Positions 33,548 through 42,799 of a DNA stretch of 64,000 bases are shown here, one piece after another (the stretch's first letter is position 1; each line of letters opens with the position of its first letter). The notes beneath the pieces are model-generated. The model ran no database searches. It was not told the DNA's origin and saw only the letters and a program-made list of their open reading frames with translations. Location: assembly GCA_964399535.1 (NCBI GenBank), contig CAYNRE010000046.1, positions 165,691-229,690 on the forward strand, given 5' to 3'. This stretch comes from CAYNRE01 sp964399535 (GTDB lineage Bacteria > Planctomycetota > Planctomycetia > Pirellulales > CAYNRE01). The translations under genes and the position numbers were made by a program.

Positions 33548-34519
33548 TTATTTCGCTTCGTCGGGCATGGGGGAACCGGGCCCCGGGGGGACTGCGGCAA
33601 CCAGTTCGGCCACGGCGCGGGCCAGGCGGTCGCCCGCTTTCAAGGTTCGCTCTTGCCAGGCCCACCAAGCCCGCACCGTGTGGCTGCCCCGGGTGGCGGC
33701 CCCGGCCAAGGTGCCGAGCCATTGGGCCGTGCTAGCCCCTTGTTCCTGGTTGCGGAAATGGGCCGGAAGCCGTTCGTCCCAAGCTTCCCGGACCACCCGT
33801 ACTACCAGGCAGGGAACCGCTCGCTGCCGGCAGGCCGAGGCCACCTCGTAGCCCAACCGGTCCTGGGCCAGGCAGCCGCGCTGGCTGCCAAGTTCGGTCC
33901 GCCGTTCGGCCGAGCCGGGCGGGTCGAGTGTCGAAAGCAGGCTTCCGGAATGAAGCCCCGCGCGGACGGCGTCGCTTACGCCAGCGGGAAGGGCCCCCTC
34001 GGAAATCGTCAGCCGGTCTCCCCCCCGGGCCACGCACTGGCTGGCCAGAAGCAGATCCAGCGGCTCGAGCTCGGGCGACAGCCCCGTAGCGAATCCCGCC
34101 GAGATGATCCAAGCCGGTTGGTGGGCATCGATCAACAGGTCGACCGCGGTTCGAGCCATCCCCGGTTCGCCGCCGGCAGCCAGGGCTACCACACCGCGTC
34201 CGGCCAGCCCTCCTTGAACCAATCGAAGGGCCGGAGGCTTGCCGTGGGCATCCGCGCCAGGTTTCTTGGCTGGGAACGGGAGGGGGGCGATTCGCAGGGT
34301 ACCTGCCAGGCGATCTTCGATTCCCGCCAACTCGGCGGGCAGTTCGGTGATCACGCCGACGTCGCAGCGAGTCCACAAACTGGCTGGATCGACCGCGGGG
34401 CTGGGCGAAGCAGGGTCGGTTGAGGAGCGGGCAGCCTGGGCGAGTCCCTCCGTGGCCGCCTGACGCACTTGCTCCTTGAGGGCGCCCATTAGCCAAGATT
34501 TGAGCAGATATTGCCACAT
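33548..34519 (-). CDS. nucleoside phosphorylase/nucleosidase-superfamily protein, HpnG-like
   Basis: 323 aa. After about 50 residues of linker the phosphorylase fold starts at DVGVITELPAELAGIEDRLA, continues LVQGGLAGRGVVALAAGGEP, PAWIISAGFATGLSPELEPLDLLL and ends near VASACRQRAVPCLVVRVVRE. Members cleave N-glycosidic bonds (MTA/SAH nucleosidase; HpnG acts on adenosylhopane). The catalytic segment that usually reads (V/M)(D/E)ME(x)xA reads AQDRLGYEVA here, so the usual acid may be missing. A cyclase-like gene lies 251 nt upstream on the same strand, which recalls hopanoid clusters. Confidence 0.75.
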   Translation of the reverse strand: MWQYLLKSWLMGALKEQVRQAATEGLAQAARSSTDPASPSPAVDPASLWTRCDVGVITELPAELAGIEDRLAGTLRIAPLPFPAKKPGADAHGKPPALRLVQGGLAGRGVVALAAGGEPGMARTAVDLLIDAHQPAWIISAGFATGLSPELEPLDLLLASQCVARGGDRLTISEGALPAGVSDAVRAGLHSGSLLSTLDPPGSAERRTELGSQRGCLAQDRLGYEVASACRQRAVPCLVVRVVREAWDERLPAHFRNQEQGASTAQWLGTLAGAATRGSHTVRAWWAWQERTLKAGDRLARAVAELVAAVPPGPGSPMPDEAK

Positions 34520-34770
34520 GATGCGGTTCGCTCACTCGCAATCGCACCGGCGAGGTAGTCCGCCAGAGAGGAACCCCCGGTCTTTCCCGTGCCACTAACC
34601 GGGCAACTTGATCGCCCCGAGCTCGCCGGTCAAGCGAAAGGGCGGCGACCACAGCCCGGTAAACGAGGCGCGGCGCGGCAGGAAAGAAACGGGACGCGGG
34701 CCTGGGGCGACGGTAAACCTCCGCCGGAAGAGCGCCCCGCGAGGCAATACCGGGACCGAGCCGACCGGCG

Positions 34771-36831
34771 TTACAACTCGTCGCAATGAACGGCCACTCG
34801 CAGTCGCGAGCTTTCGCACTGGGCGACCCACTGGCCCAGGTTCGTGGCCAGCTCACCGAGCGCTGCCAGCGGTTCGCAGGTTTCCCGCAGCGGATTGCGT
34901 ACAACCGCGCCATCGCGCGGGTCGAAATCGCCGCCGAGGGCATCTTCCCAATGCCCGGATTCGGACTGTGCATCGATCAGCCAGGCGGCGCCCCGCGCAA
35001 CGGCCGGATGTGTACCACGGCCAGCGGCGATCAGGGCCCGCAGCACTTCGGCCGTCGTCACCACGGAGGCGGGCCCGGTGCCGGTCAGTCTGCGATCGGA
35101 TTGGGCCGCCAACGGTTCGCCCCAGCCACCCTCGGCAAGTTGGTGCATCAAAACCCAGGCAGCGGCCGATTCGATGAGCGAGCTGGTTTCGGGCGAGTTG
35201 ACCGCGACGAGCCCGCGCAGCACCAAGGCGGTGGCGCGGAGCGGCCCACAGCTTTCGTCGCCGAGCCAGGAGCCGTCGGCCCGCTGAAGCTGGGCCAGTT
35301 GGTCGATCGCCGTGGAAACATCCCTTGGGTTGGCGGCGCCGCCGGCCTGGCCCGCGGCCAATAGCCAGCGGGCCAACCGATCGGCCGGCACGGGGCAGGG
35401 CAGGGGGGCGGGCCCGGCCGCGGGAGCGCCGTACCACCGTCGCCGTGGCGCGGGGGCAGGCGCTTTTTCCAGGTGCGGGCTTGCCGCTTCGAGGGCCCGT
35501 TTGGCTCGCGCGGCGATTCGCACCGCCCGATCCAGCCCGGCGATTGCCGAGCGAGCGTCGTCGAGATGCTCGAAGCTGCCCTCGGCAATCAGCTCGAGCG
35601 GGGCCGGCAACAAGTTGGCCGCCAACGGCGATTCGCCAGACAATTGCGCGGCCAGCGCGGCAAGCTCCAGCGGCCGGCGACCGTCGCGCTCCTCGGGCTG
35701 ATCGGCTAACCAGACCAAGGCGCGGGCAGCGGCCCGATGTTTAACGGAAATGCCGCTGGCCAGCAGGGCTTCGAGCACCCGCGCCCCGTCGGCGGCGGCA
35801 TCCCCCTCGGCCGAAATCCAGGCGATTGGTTCCTCTGTCGCGGTAGGCTCGCTTGGTGGCGAGCTGGCCGGCTGAAGGGGCGCTGCCTGGCCCGAGGGCT
35901 CGTGGTCCAAGGCCAGGCGACACCACAAGACGGTCGTCGCGTGGGCCGTGGTTGTGGCGGGCGAGTCGGCCCAGGCAGCCAATTGTTGCCGGGCTTGCGA
36001 CAGCGCGCGGTCGGCTTCGAGTCGCGCGGCGCGCGCTGTCCAGGGAAAGCGCCGCGCCCCGCGCGGTGGTCGGCCCCGGCCCGCAGGTGTGCGGGGCAGT
36101 TCGTCTGGCACGGGCCATCGCTGGGGCTGTTCGAGAAACAGTTCCCGAATCGTTGCCACAGGCGTCGGCCGCCGGGGGCGATCCGCGGCGATGACTCGTT
36201 TGGCCAGATCGACGACGGCGGTCTCGCTTAACGAGCCGGCCGACGGAAGGCTTTCCAGAGCCAGAGCGTGTGGCCACGCGGTGAGGGCAACCTCGTAAGG
36301 AATTTGACCACCCCAGGCCAGCCACAGCCGGGTAGCGACGTCGGTTGCATCGGCTCCGCCCGCCAAGCGTATCGCCCGCCGCGCGCCACTGAGCGGCCGG
36401 CCAGAGGGGTCTTCGCCCGCTTGTTTCAGTGCCCAGTAACAGATCACGCTCAGCGACAAATCGAGCGGAGCGCCCTGGGAGCGGCTCCACCCTCCTTCCT
36501 CGCGCTCGACGGCCAGCAGGTACGCGGCCAGCGGGCGCAAGGAATCGTCGAGCGGACCCCCCTTGGGGCAGCGAGTCAGCAGCCAAGCGGCGGTCGACCA
36601 GGGGTTGCCATGCGGCGTATTGGACCAGGCCCCGGTGGGCGCTTGCCGCGACAGCAAATACTGTTGCGCCCGGCCGATCGCCCGCCGCAGCGGGCGGGCA
36701 AGTTGCCCCAGGTCGGGCGCTTGGTCGAATGCCAACGGACGGCAAGCGTGGGGGTCGATTTCCGCATCCGGGCGGATACGACCGGAGAGCATTCCGGAAG
36801 TGCTCACGGCGTGGTGCTCGCTGGCGGGCAC
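34771..36831 (-). CDS. squalene-hopene-cyclase-like terpene cyclase repeat protein, probably inactive variant
   Basis: 686 aa with the all-helical prenyltransferase/squalene cyclase fold. QW-like motifs: GAWSN, EGGWSRSQGAPLDLSLSVIC (equivalent of the SHC block GGPGDLSVSV), DGSWLGDESCGPLRATALVL, EGGWGEPLAAQSDR and SGHWEDALGGDF. The acidic DxDD motif that protonates squalene aligns by eye with AAADGARVLEALL, leaving one Asp. An insert-like, Pro-rich segment (about residues 230-345) is unusual. Either a divergent cyclase or a non-catalytic relative. Start uncertain: GTG at 36831, GTG at 36807 or ATG at 36792. Confidence 0.75.
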   Translation of the reverse strand: MPASEHHAVSTSGMLSGRIRPDAEIDPHACRPLAFDQAPDLGQLARPLRRAIGRAQQYLLSRQAPTGAWSNTPHGNPWSTAAWLLTRCPKGGPLDDSLRPLAAYLLAVEREEGGWSRSQGAPLDLSLSVICYWALKQAGEDPSGRPLSGARRAIRLAGGADATDVATRLWLAWGGQIPYEVALTAWPHALALESLPSAGSLSETAVVDLAKRVIAADRPRRPTPVATIRELFLEQPQRWPVPDELPRTPAGRGRPPRGARRFPWTARAARLEADRALSQARQQLAAWADSPATTTAHATTVLWCRLALDHEPSGQAAPLQPASSPPSEPTATEEPIAWISAEGDAAADGARVLEALLASGISVKHRAAARALVWLADQPEERDGRRPLELAALAAQLSGESPLAANLLPAPLELIAEGSFEHLDDARSAIAGLDRAVRIAARAKRALEAASPHLEKAPAPAPRRRWYGAPAAGPAPLPCPVPADRLARWLLAAGQAGGAANPRDVSTAIDQLAQLQRADGSWLGDESCGPLRATALVLRGLVAVNSPETSSLIESAAAWVLMHQLAEGGWGEPLAAQSDRRLTGTGPASVVTTAEVLRALIAAGRGTHPAVARGAAWLIDAQSESGHWEDALGGDFDPRDGAVVRNPLRETCEPLAALGELATNLGQWVAQCESSRLRVAVHCDEL
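35392..35408 (+). repeat. tandem G-rich motif (GGGCAGGG doubled)
   Basis: Octamers at 35393-35400 and 35398-35405 inside the cyclase-like gene (antisense to it), followed by a further G triplet; potential G-quadruplex. Confidence 0.7.
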
Positions 36832-37044
36832 GATTCGCTGCCGACCTGGGTCGTCCCTGACAAGGTCGCGGGCGCGAATCGACTGGCGGGGAAGCTTAGT
36901 TCAAGCCGCCGCCAGCGGCAAGTCCGGGTCGGCTGCCTCGCGCAGTCGACGTCGGGGCTACTACCCACTACCGCCGCCACACTCGGCGATGAGCCCCAGC
37001 GAGCGGTCGTGGGCGATAGCACTGCCAGCATGGCGCGATCTCAC

Positions 37045-37100
37045 TGCGAAACTGCACCGCGAAAGGTCGAGCCCCGGCCCGCAACGCCGGCAGTTTCGCA
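37045..37100 (-). terminator. long hairpin just after the glycosyltransferase gene
   Basis: Perfect 11-bp arms TGCGAAACTGC (37045-37055) and GCAGTTTCGCA (37090-37100) enclose 34 nt. It begins 1 nt past the stop codon of the leftward gene at 37102. It lacks a T tract; termination or 3'-end protection is inferred. Confidence 0.5.
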
Positions 37101-37101
37101 C

Positions 37102-39372
37102 TTAGCGGAACGAGCCCGGCTCGCCCTCGATGCCGCCGCCGAGCACGCGGTAAATGATGACCCGCGGAGGCACCGGTTCCCCCGTTGCATCCCGCGGCGG
37201 TGGAAACTGGGTGGCGACCTCGAGCACCCGCGCCTCTTGGCATTGTTGGAACAACTCGGGCTGAATGAAGTCGGTAAACCCGTAATTGCCCGGCTGGCGA
37301 TACCGAGCGATCTCGCCCCAATCGACGTAAACATAGGCGATGCCCCGGCCGCTCAGTTCCGAGCCGAGCTCGGCCAGCCCGCCGCCGCGGATCCAGGTTT
37401 CCAGGGGTGAAGGATCGAAGGCGGTGTGGTAGTAGACCGGCATTTCCAGGTCGAATACTTCCGCGTCGCCGACCGCCAACACGGCCTCGCCCGGTTCCGT
37501 GCGATCGTTGAGCCAGGCTCGCCAGGGGCTGGTGCGGCGCACATCGTGGCGCAGCTGGTCGAGCGGAACGAAGTAGCGCACGTCGGTTCCTGGCCCGCCG
37601 ACCGTGGCCAGCGGCAACAGGGCCAGGGTGCCCGCGACCAGCAAGCCATAGGCCCAGCGTCCGCGGCGCGGGGCGAGCAGCCGCTGCCAGCCGAGCCCGG
37701 CGAGCAGGGCCACGACCGGCAGGACTGGAATCCAAAACCGGTCGATGCGATGCGTGAACAACCACCAGGTGGCGACCACCCAGCCAACGAGCAGCCACCC
37801 GGCGACTACGAGCCTGCGGCGGTCGCGATCGAACCAGGCCAGCAGCAGCCCGGGCAACAGGCCAACCGACAGCCACGGGCTGCGCCCTATTAGGCTGAGC
37901 AACGAATCGGCCAAGGCGGACCAACCGAAACCGTGCGGCGCGTGAGCGGCGTTCCAGCGGGCGTTCAGCTCCGCGGTGCGGGTAAATCCATCGAGCCAGT
38001 CGGCCAGCAACGGATACACCGGGTTGCCGGTGAGCCAGGCATTCTTGGCCAACCACGGCCCGGCGGCGACCAGCGCGCCGGCAGCGAACCAGAAACCGCT
38101 GCGGATGCCGCTGCGCCATCCCGACGCCGAGCCCAGGCGCGAGGCGCGCACGGCCACCACGGCCGCGCCCAGCGGCAACACGACGAACAGCGCGGCCGGA
38201 TACTTACAGGCGAGCGCGCTGCCGGCCAAAAAGCCCGCGAGCATCAGCCACCACGGGCTTGCGCCGTCGGACGAACCGGCGGCTGACTCTCGCGCGGTGG
38301 TTTCCGCCTCGGCCCAGACCCAAGTGGCGTGCAGCGCCAACAGCAGATAGCAGCCGACCACCACGTCGATCAGCCCGCTGGACGACAGCCGCACTACCCA
38401 GGGGGTCGACAGCCAAAGCACCGCGCCCCAGATACCCGCCGCCGGTGCGCCGACGCGGGAGGCCAGGCCGACCAGCGAGAGCGCGGCGACGAGTGCAAAG
38501 CTGGCGATCAGCACCTTGCCCGCCAGCGCGCCAAGGAACCAGTCGCCGCTGAGCGTCATCGCCAGGAGCGAGAGCATCTCGGCCCCCAGCGGCATGTTGG
38601 CGTACACGTTGTGCGGCAGAAAGCCGATCCGGCCGGCCTGGAAGAATTCCTTGGGGGCCTGGAGATGGTACTCGCGAACGTCGAAATCCACGGGCGGCAG
38701 GGGGCTGCCCGCCAGCAAGGCCAGGGCAAAGGGAAGGGCCAGCCATCCGGCGGCCCGCTGCCAGCGGCTCGCGGCGACCGACGATCGCGGCGTATCGCCC
38801 TGGGAGTGCCCGTGATCCGGGGGTCTCCGGTCCTGGATCCGGCGAATTGCCGAGACCAGCCAGACAAGCGCCAGCGCGCCCCGCGCAAGCCAAGGCTGGC
38901 CGAGCAGCCCGGCCAGGCCGATCGCTAGCGTAAGCAGCGAAAGGGCGCTCAAACCCAGCCCGACGGAGAGCACCGCGAGTTCCCGAGCCGCCAACGGAAC
39001 CGGCGCGGCGATCGATCGCAGAATCTCTTCGCCGAGCCGCCAGGCAGTTGCCAACAGCAGCAGGGCCCAAAACAGCACCCGCACCCGATCGTCGAGCGTG
39101 TCGACGACGGCCCTCAGGCTCGGAGGATCGTCGCCAAACCAGGCGCCGATCCAAGCCTCGGGCACCAGGTACGACTCGACCAATTGCCAGCGGTACCAGG
39201 GGCCATCGTCGCGGGCCGGCAGCTCGGCAAGGGGTTGCGCAAAAAACCAGGCGAAGTAGGCCAACAGCAGCGCGGCCAGCGCGGCATGCACGGGCCAGGG
39301 CCAATCCCCCGGCGGCGCGGTGCTGGACCGGCTGGCATCGGTTGCTGCCCTGGTCGGAGCAGGCTTGGTCAC
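37102..39372 (-). CDS. GT39-like polytopic glycosyltransferase
   Basis: 756 aa with about 12 membrane segments from residue 28 on, and a soluble C-terminal part of about 140 residues. The layout and an N-terminal loop with LPARDDGPWYRW resemble the dolichyl/undecaprenyl-phosphate-sugar glycosyltransferases of the GT39/ArnT clan. A second loop, VDFDVREYHLQAPKEFFQAG..GFLPHNVYANMPLGAEMLS, is a conserved block of the bacterial relatives. It would transfer sugars to lipids or proteins on the outer face of the inner membrane. Donor and acceptor are unknown. No other sugar genes are adjacent, apart from a GT2 gene 6 kb away. Confidence 0.8.
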   Translation of the reverse strand: MTKPAPTRAATDASRSSTAPPGDWPWPVHAALAALLLAYFAWFFAQPLAELPARDDGPWYRWQLVESYLVPEAWIGAWFGDDPPSLRAVVDTLDDRVRVLFWALLLLATAWRLGEEILRSIAAPVPLAARELAVLSVGLGLSALSLLTLAIGLAGLLGQPWLARGALALVWLVSAIRRIQDRRPPDHGHSQGDTPRSSVAASRWQRAAGWLALPFALALLAGSPLPPVDFDVREYHLQAPKEFFQAGRIGFLPHNVYANMPLGAEMLSLLAMTLSGDWFLGALAGKVLIASFALVAALSLVGLASRVGAPAAGIWGAVLWLSTPWVVRLSSSGLIDVVVGCYLLLALHATWVWAEAETTARESAAGSSDGASPWWLMLAGFLAGSALACKYPAALFVVLPLGAAVVAVRASRLGSASGWRSGIRSGFWFAAGALVAAGPWLAKNAWLTGNPVYPLLADWLDGFTRTAELNARWNAAHAPHGFGWSALADSLLSLIGRSPWLSVGLLPGLLLAWFDRDRRRLVVAGWLLVGWVVATWWLFTHRIDRFWIPVLPVVALLAGLGWQRLLAPRRGRWAYGLLVAGTLALLPLATVGGPGTDVRYFVPLDQLRHDVRRTSPWRAWLNDRTEPGEAVLAVGDAEVFDLEMPVYYHTAFDPSPLETWIRGGGLAELGSELSGRGIAYVYVDWGEIARYRQPGNYGFTDFIQPELFQQCQEARVLEVATQFPPPRDATGEPVPPRVIIYRVLGGGIEGEPGSFR

Positions 39373-39501
39373 GGGCAGTTGCCTCGCAGTCGAGCGCGAA
39401 AAGGGCCGGACCGCGCCGACCTCGCGGCGATTACCCTACCATCGCGCCCGTAATCATGCGAACCGAACCCGGCGCGGCTGCCGCGTTCGCGCGACCGGGC
39501 G

Positions 39502-40710
39502 CTAGCGCACGCGGGCTTGGAAGCGGAGCACTCCGCCATCGCCCGGTTGCACGGGGTCGACGATCTCCCACCGCAGCACCTGGGTTTCGCCCGCGTTGGG
39601 CTGGGTGGAGAAGTCGGCTTTGACGCTGGCCTGGGAAGAGCCGTCGACGTATTCGAGCCGGGTCGCCAGATTGTCGATCACCGTCACGTTGCCCACCACG
39701 TCGTCCCCCACGTTGTCGAACCGCAGGGTGAAGTCGATCACGTCGCCCGGATGGGCATACTGCGTCGAGGCCACCTTAATCAGGCGAATCTTGGGGCAGT
39801 CTTCCCGGTCGTACTGATAGGTAACCTGGGCTCGGCGGTCGCCCACCGCTGCGACCGGGGAGAGCCGATCGACCAGCACCTCGACCACCTGGTCGCCGGC
39901 CCATACGATCGCCGCATCGATCGAAGTGGCCAAGCGGGCCTCGTCGGCCTGGTGAATGCGGCCATTGCGGATGATGGCCAGGTTTTCAAAGGGCAAGTAC
40001 TCGTCTTGGAAGCCCTGGGGCACCAGGACGGTGGAAACCGCACCGTCGAACTGTTTGGCTTCGAGGCCAATCGCCCTCCGCGTGCCCCGCTGGCCGCGCG
40101 GCGCCAGCGGTTGCAAATGGCTTTCGGCGCCGCGGCTGTCGGCCAGCCGCAGCGGCGGCTGCTGCACATCGACCCCTTGGGGACCAACCACTTCGTCGCT
40201 GGCGTAAGGGTTCACCACCAACCGCACCGCGCCAAAGCGCGGCGCGTAAATGTGCACCCGGTTCGACGGCTCAACCAAGGTGCGGCCATCGCGGGTGTCG
40301 TAGTGCACCACCGTGTCTTCCTGCGCCAGGCCGTGAACCGACCAGTCGGGCAGCACGTCGACGTGGGGCTCGCGATCGCCGCCGTCGCGCACATATTCCG
40401 TGGCGGGCCAGGGGGGCGCCAGCCCCGGCGGAGTCCAAGGGCCGGTGACGGCGTGGGGCAGGGGGGCCAGCGGCGGACCGGGCGGAATCAGGGCCGGGTC
40501 GACCTGATCCGGCGGGCCATCGCCCACCACGACCTCTCCCTCGGCATGGGTTAGGTCGAAATCAGCGCTTTGCGGCCGCAGCCGGGCGCAGGAGCAAAGC
40601 ATGAGCACGCCTAAAGCAATCAGCAGCCATCGCCAGCGCCCCTGGCGAGGCCCGCTGGCGTTGCAGGCGGTCGGAACGAAACAAGTCTCGCTCGGCAAAG
40701 GGCGGTTCAT
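39502..40710 (-). CDS. DUF11-domain lipoprotein
   Basis: 402 aa. A basic N-terminus, then WLLIALGVLMLCSCARLRP with a lipobox-like CSC. The middle part (about 100-290) has no recognised domain. The C-terminal 110 residues are a DUF11/conserved-repeat beta-sandwich: IRLIKVASTQYAHPGDVIDF, TLRFDNVGDDVVGNVTVIDN and LATRLEYVDGSSQASV. DUF11 modules occur in large bacterial surface proteins. Its start overlaps the stop of the upstream gene by 4 bp (ATGA), so it is translationally coupled to it. Confidence 0.85.
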   Translation of the reverse strand: MNRPLPSETCFVPTACNASGPRQGRWRWLLIALGVLMLCSCARLRPQSADFDLTHAEGEVVVGDGPPDQVDPALIPPGPPLAPLPHAVTGPWTPPGLAPPWPATEYVRDGGDREPHVDVLPDWSVHGLAQEDTVVHYDTRDGRTLVEPSNRVHIYAPRFGAVRLVVNPYASDEVVGPQGVDVQQPPLRLADSRGAESHLQPLAPRGQRGTRRAIGLEAKQFDGAVSTVLVPQGFQDEYLPFENLAIIRNGRIHQADEARLATSIDAAIVWAGDQVVEVLVDRLSPVAAVGDRRAQVTYQYDREDCPKIRLIKVASTQYAHPGDVIDFTLRFDNVGDDVVGNVTVIDNLATRLEYVDGSSQASVKADFSTQPNAGETQVLRWEIVDPVQPGDGGVLRFQARVR

Positions 40711-41588
40711 CGCGAAGCCCTCCGTCCGCGTCGCGGGGTACCCGCGCCCGGGGCAGGGGGGGGCTCGACCGAGTGCCGGGTGTAGCCGGCCGGCAGCACC
40801 TGGCTGGCACCGGTTGGCGGCGTCTGGTCATCCGCCCCATACACGTGCAAGTTTGGGTCGCGGTGATAGGTGAGCAGGGGAGGGCAGCCGTACAGAAAGC
40901 CGGGGTCGAGTTGTCCGTCGCCGGCCAGCGGCACGCGCCCCCCCATGCGCAGAATGGCCACGGGGCGGCCCAGCTCGTCGGCCATCTTCACGGGGTTGCC
41001 CCCCGCGCCCACGTCGAACCAGTTTTCGTGCCCGTCGTCTTGGCGGTGGGGCAGGGCCCGATCCGGGTCTTCCAGATAGATGACCCGGGTCACGAACTTG
41101 CCGTCGAGGGCCAGCTCCAGATCGTCCTGAATCAGTTCGACCGGAATGGGAAAGCGCGTTTCCTGACCCGCGGGCGGGTAAAGTCGATCGATCACTTCGA
41201 TCGTGGGGAACAGTTCTTCCCCTTCGTGAAACGGAATGCCGGTGACCTTGAAGCGGTACAACGGCGCGATCCACATTCCGACCAGCCGCGGCGCAGCCAC
41301 GGGATCGTCGAACTGGCCTTCAATGGCCAGCGAGATCAAGGCCCCCTGGGGGGCCTTGATCTCTACCGGCTGAAAGTATCCTGGCAATGGTCCGCCCCGC
41401 TCGAGTTGCCACGTGCCAATCGCTCCCGGTGGGGTGGCGCCGTTGTGGCGATAATGCACCCCAGGCGCTTCGGCCCCCAGGCTGGCCGTGCTCGCGCACC
41501 ACCATCCGCAGAGTGCCGCTACCGTGACAACCGGGAACCACTGTCGGCGTGCGAGCAGCGGTTCGGCGAGCGAGGGGACCATTGACAT
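40707..41588 (-). CDS. secreted protein sharing a domain with its neighbour, unknown function
   Basis: 293 aa. Signal peptide WFPVVTVAALCGWWCASTAS. The central block ELFPTIEVIDRLYPPAGQET and IPVELIQDDLELALDGKFVT plus RVIYLEDP is clearly paralogous to ELYPTLEV..IPVQFTEEDFDQVESGNFVT plus KVIYLPDA in the next gene (41747-42799), so the two arose by duplication. The function is unknown; a role in outer-envelope assembly is inferred only from signal peptides and neighbours. Coupled to the DUF11 lipoprotein downstream by a 4-bp overlap. Confidence 0.8.
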   Translation of the reverse strand: MSMVPSLAEPLLARRQWFPVVTVAALCGWWCASTASLGAEAPGVHYRHNGATPPGAIGTWQLERGGPLPGYFQPVEIKAPQGALISLAIEGQFDDPVAAPRLVGMWIAPLYRFKVTGIPFHEGEELFPTIEVIDRLYPPAGQETRFPIPVELIQDDLELALDGKFVTRVIYLEDPDRALPHRQDDGHENWFDVGAGGNPVKMADELGRPVAILRMGGRVPLAGDGQLDPGFLYGCPPLLTYHRDPNLHVYGADDQTPPTGASQVLPAGYTRHSVEPPPAPGAGTPRRGRRASR

Positions 41589-41746
41589 GGATGACGCTCA
41601 GACTCAGTCGCGGTGAAATCGTTGCCCGAATGGCCATCGCGGTGGCAAACCTGCTGACCCTGCGGGCCCTGGCCGCGGCCCCGCAACGCTTGGGATTTCC
41701 ACGGCGGAGAATCGCGAGCGTTACGCGACCGGTGATTCAGAACCGA

Positions 41747-42799
41747 CTACTGGCACTCGGTGCAGCCTACCCGCTGGTGCTTGGCACAAGCCGGCTGCCG
41801 CAGGTAGCCCAGTGGCTTGCGTGTATTCTCGGAGACCCAGACGCGATTCACCGGCTTGGGATAGCTCATTCCCGGCCGTTGCTTCACGTGCATGGCCATC
41901 TTCTTGGTCGGGTTGGGAATGTGCGTGTGGGTGTGGTTGGTAATCACGTGCTTCTGCAGCCCGGCCGGACCACCGAGCGGAATGTGCGGAGGGCCCGGCA
42001 GCCCAATCGGCGTGCCCGACATGGGCATGCCCCATTGCGGCGTGGTCATGCCGGCCACGTAGCCCGGCAGCGAAACCGGCAGGCCGCCCGGGCCGCCCCC
42101 CGGAGGGCAGTAGCCGACCGGCATCGCCCCGGCGCCGCCCATGTTGGCGGGCGTGGGCGTGGGTACTTGCAGGTCTTTGTTGCCCAGGCGAATGACCGCC
42201 AGAATGGCTCCGCGGCGGTCGGCTTCGACGATCGGGTCGACGCCCGGCTCGAGCCGAGTGCTGACCAGCGTTTCGACGCCGGCCACGGCCAGGTCTTGGA
42301 ACTCGGCATCGGGCAGGTAAATCACCTTGGTGACGAAGTTGCCCGACTCGACCTGATCGAAGTCTTCCTCGGTGAACTGTACCGGGATGGCGTTATGCGC
42401 CAGGTAGGCGTCGGTGCGGGGCAGGGTGGGGCCCACCTCCAACGTGGGATACAACTCCACCCCCGGTCGACCAGGCACGTTGGTCAGCTTCAGCCGATAG
42501 ATGGCTCCCTGGGGGAAGTTGTACCGGCCGGGGCAGACCAGCGGCTCGGAGTCGAAGGCGCCGGGAGACGAGATGTCCCAGTTCACCATCATTCCTTCCG
42601 GGCTGGCAAAATCCATTTGCGATACCGCGCCCGTGACGTAGGGATGCGGTTCGCCCGGGATCATGACGCCGGGGCCCGGACCATCGACGCCCGGGCCGGG
42701 GTGCATGAGCTGCTCGGCGGGCGGCAGGTTGTGGGTTCCGACAGCGCGGCAACCCACGGCTGCCAGCACTAGCACCAACGACAGCATGCGGTATTTCAT
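41747..42799 (-). CDS. secreted lipoprotein with Pro/Gly/His-rich tail, unknown function
   Basis: 350 aa. The signal MKYRMLSLVLVLAAVGC ends in a lipobox (AVGC). Residues of about 75-210 carry the domain shared with the 40707 gene. From about 225 a low-complexity region of Gly/Pro/Met (GGAGAMPVGYCPPGGGPGG) and His (HVITNHTHTHIPNPTKK) follows, and the C-terminus ends with two CxxH/CxxC-like groups (CAKHQRVGCTEC), which may bind metal. The ATG follows GGGGGGAAAC. It is the first gene of the leftward cluster, which it forms with 40707 and 39502. Confidence 0.78.
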   Translation of the reverse strand: MKYRMLSLVLVLAAVGCRAVGTHNLPPAEQLMHPGPGVDGPGPGVMIPGEPHPYVTGAVSQMDFASPEGMMVNWDISSPGAFDSEPLVCPGRYNFPQGAIYRLKLTNVPGRPGVELYPTLEVGPTLPRTDAYLAHNAIPVQFTEEDFDQVESGNFVTKVIYLPDAEFQDLAVAGVETLVSTRLEPGVDPIVEADRRGAILAVIRLGNKDLQVPTPTPANMGGAGAMPVGYCPPGGGPGGLPVSLPGYVAGMTTPQWGMPMSGTPIGLPGPPHIPLGGPAGLQKHVITNHTHTHIPNPTKKMAMHVKQRPGMSYPKPVNRVWVSENTRKPLGYLRQPACAKHQRVGCTECQ

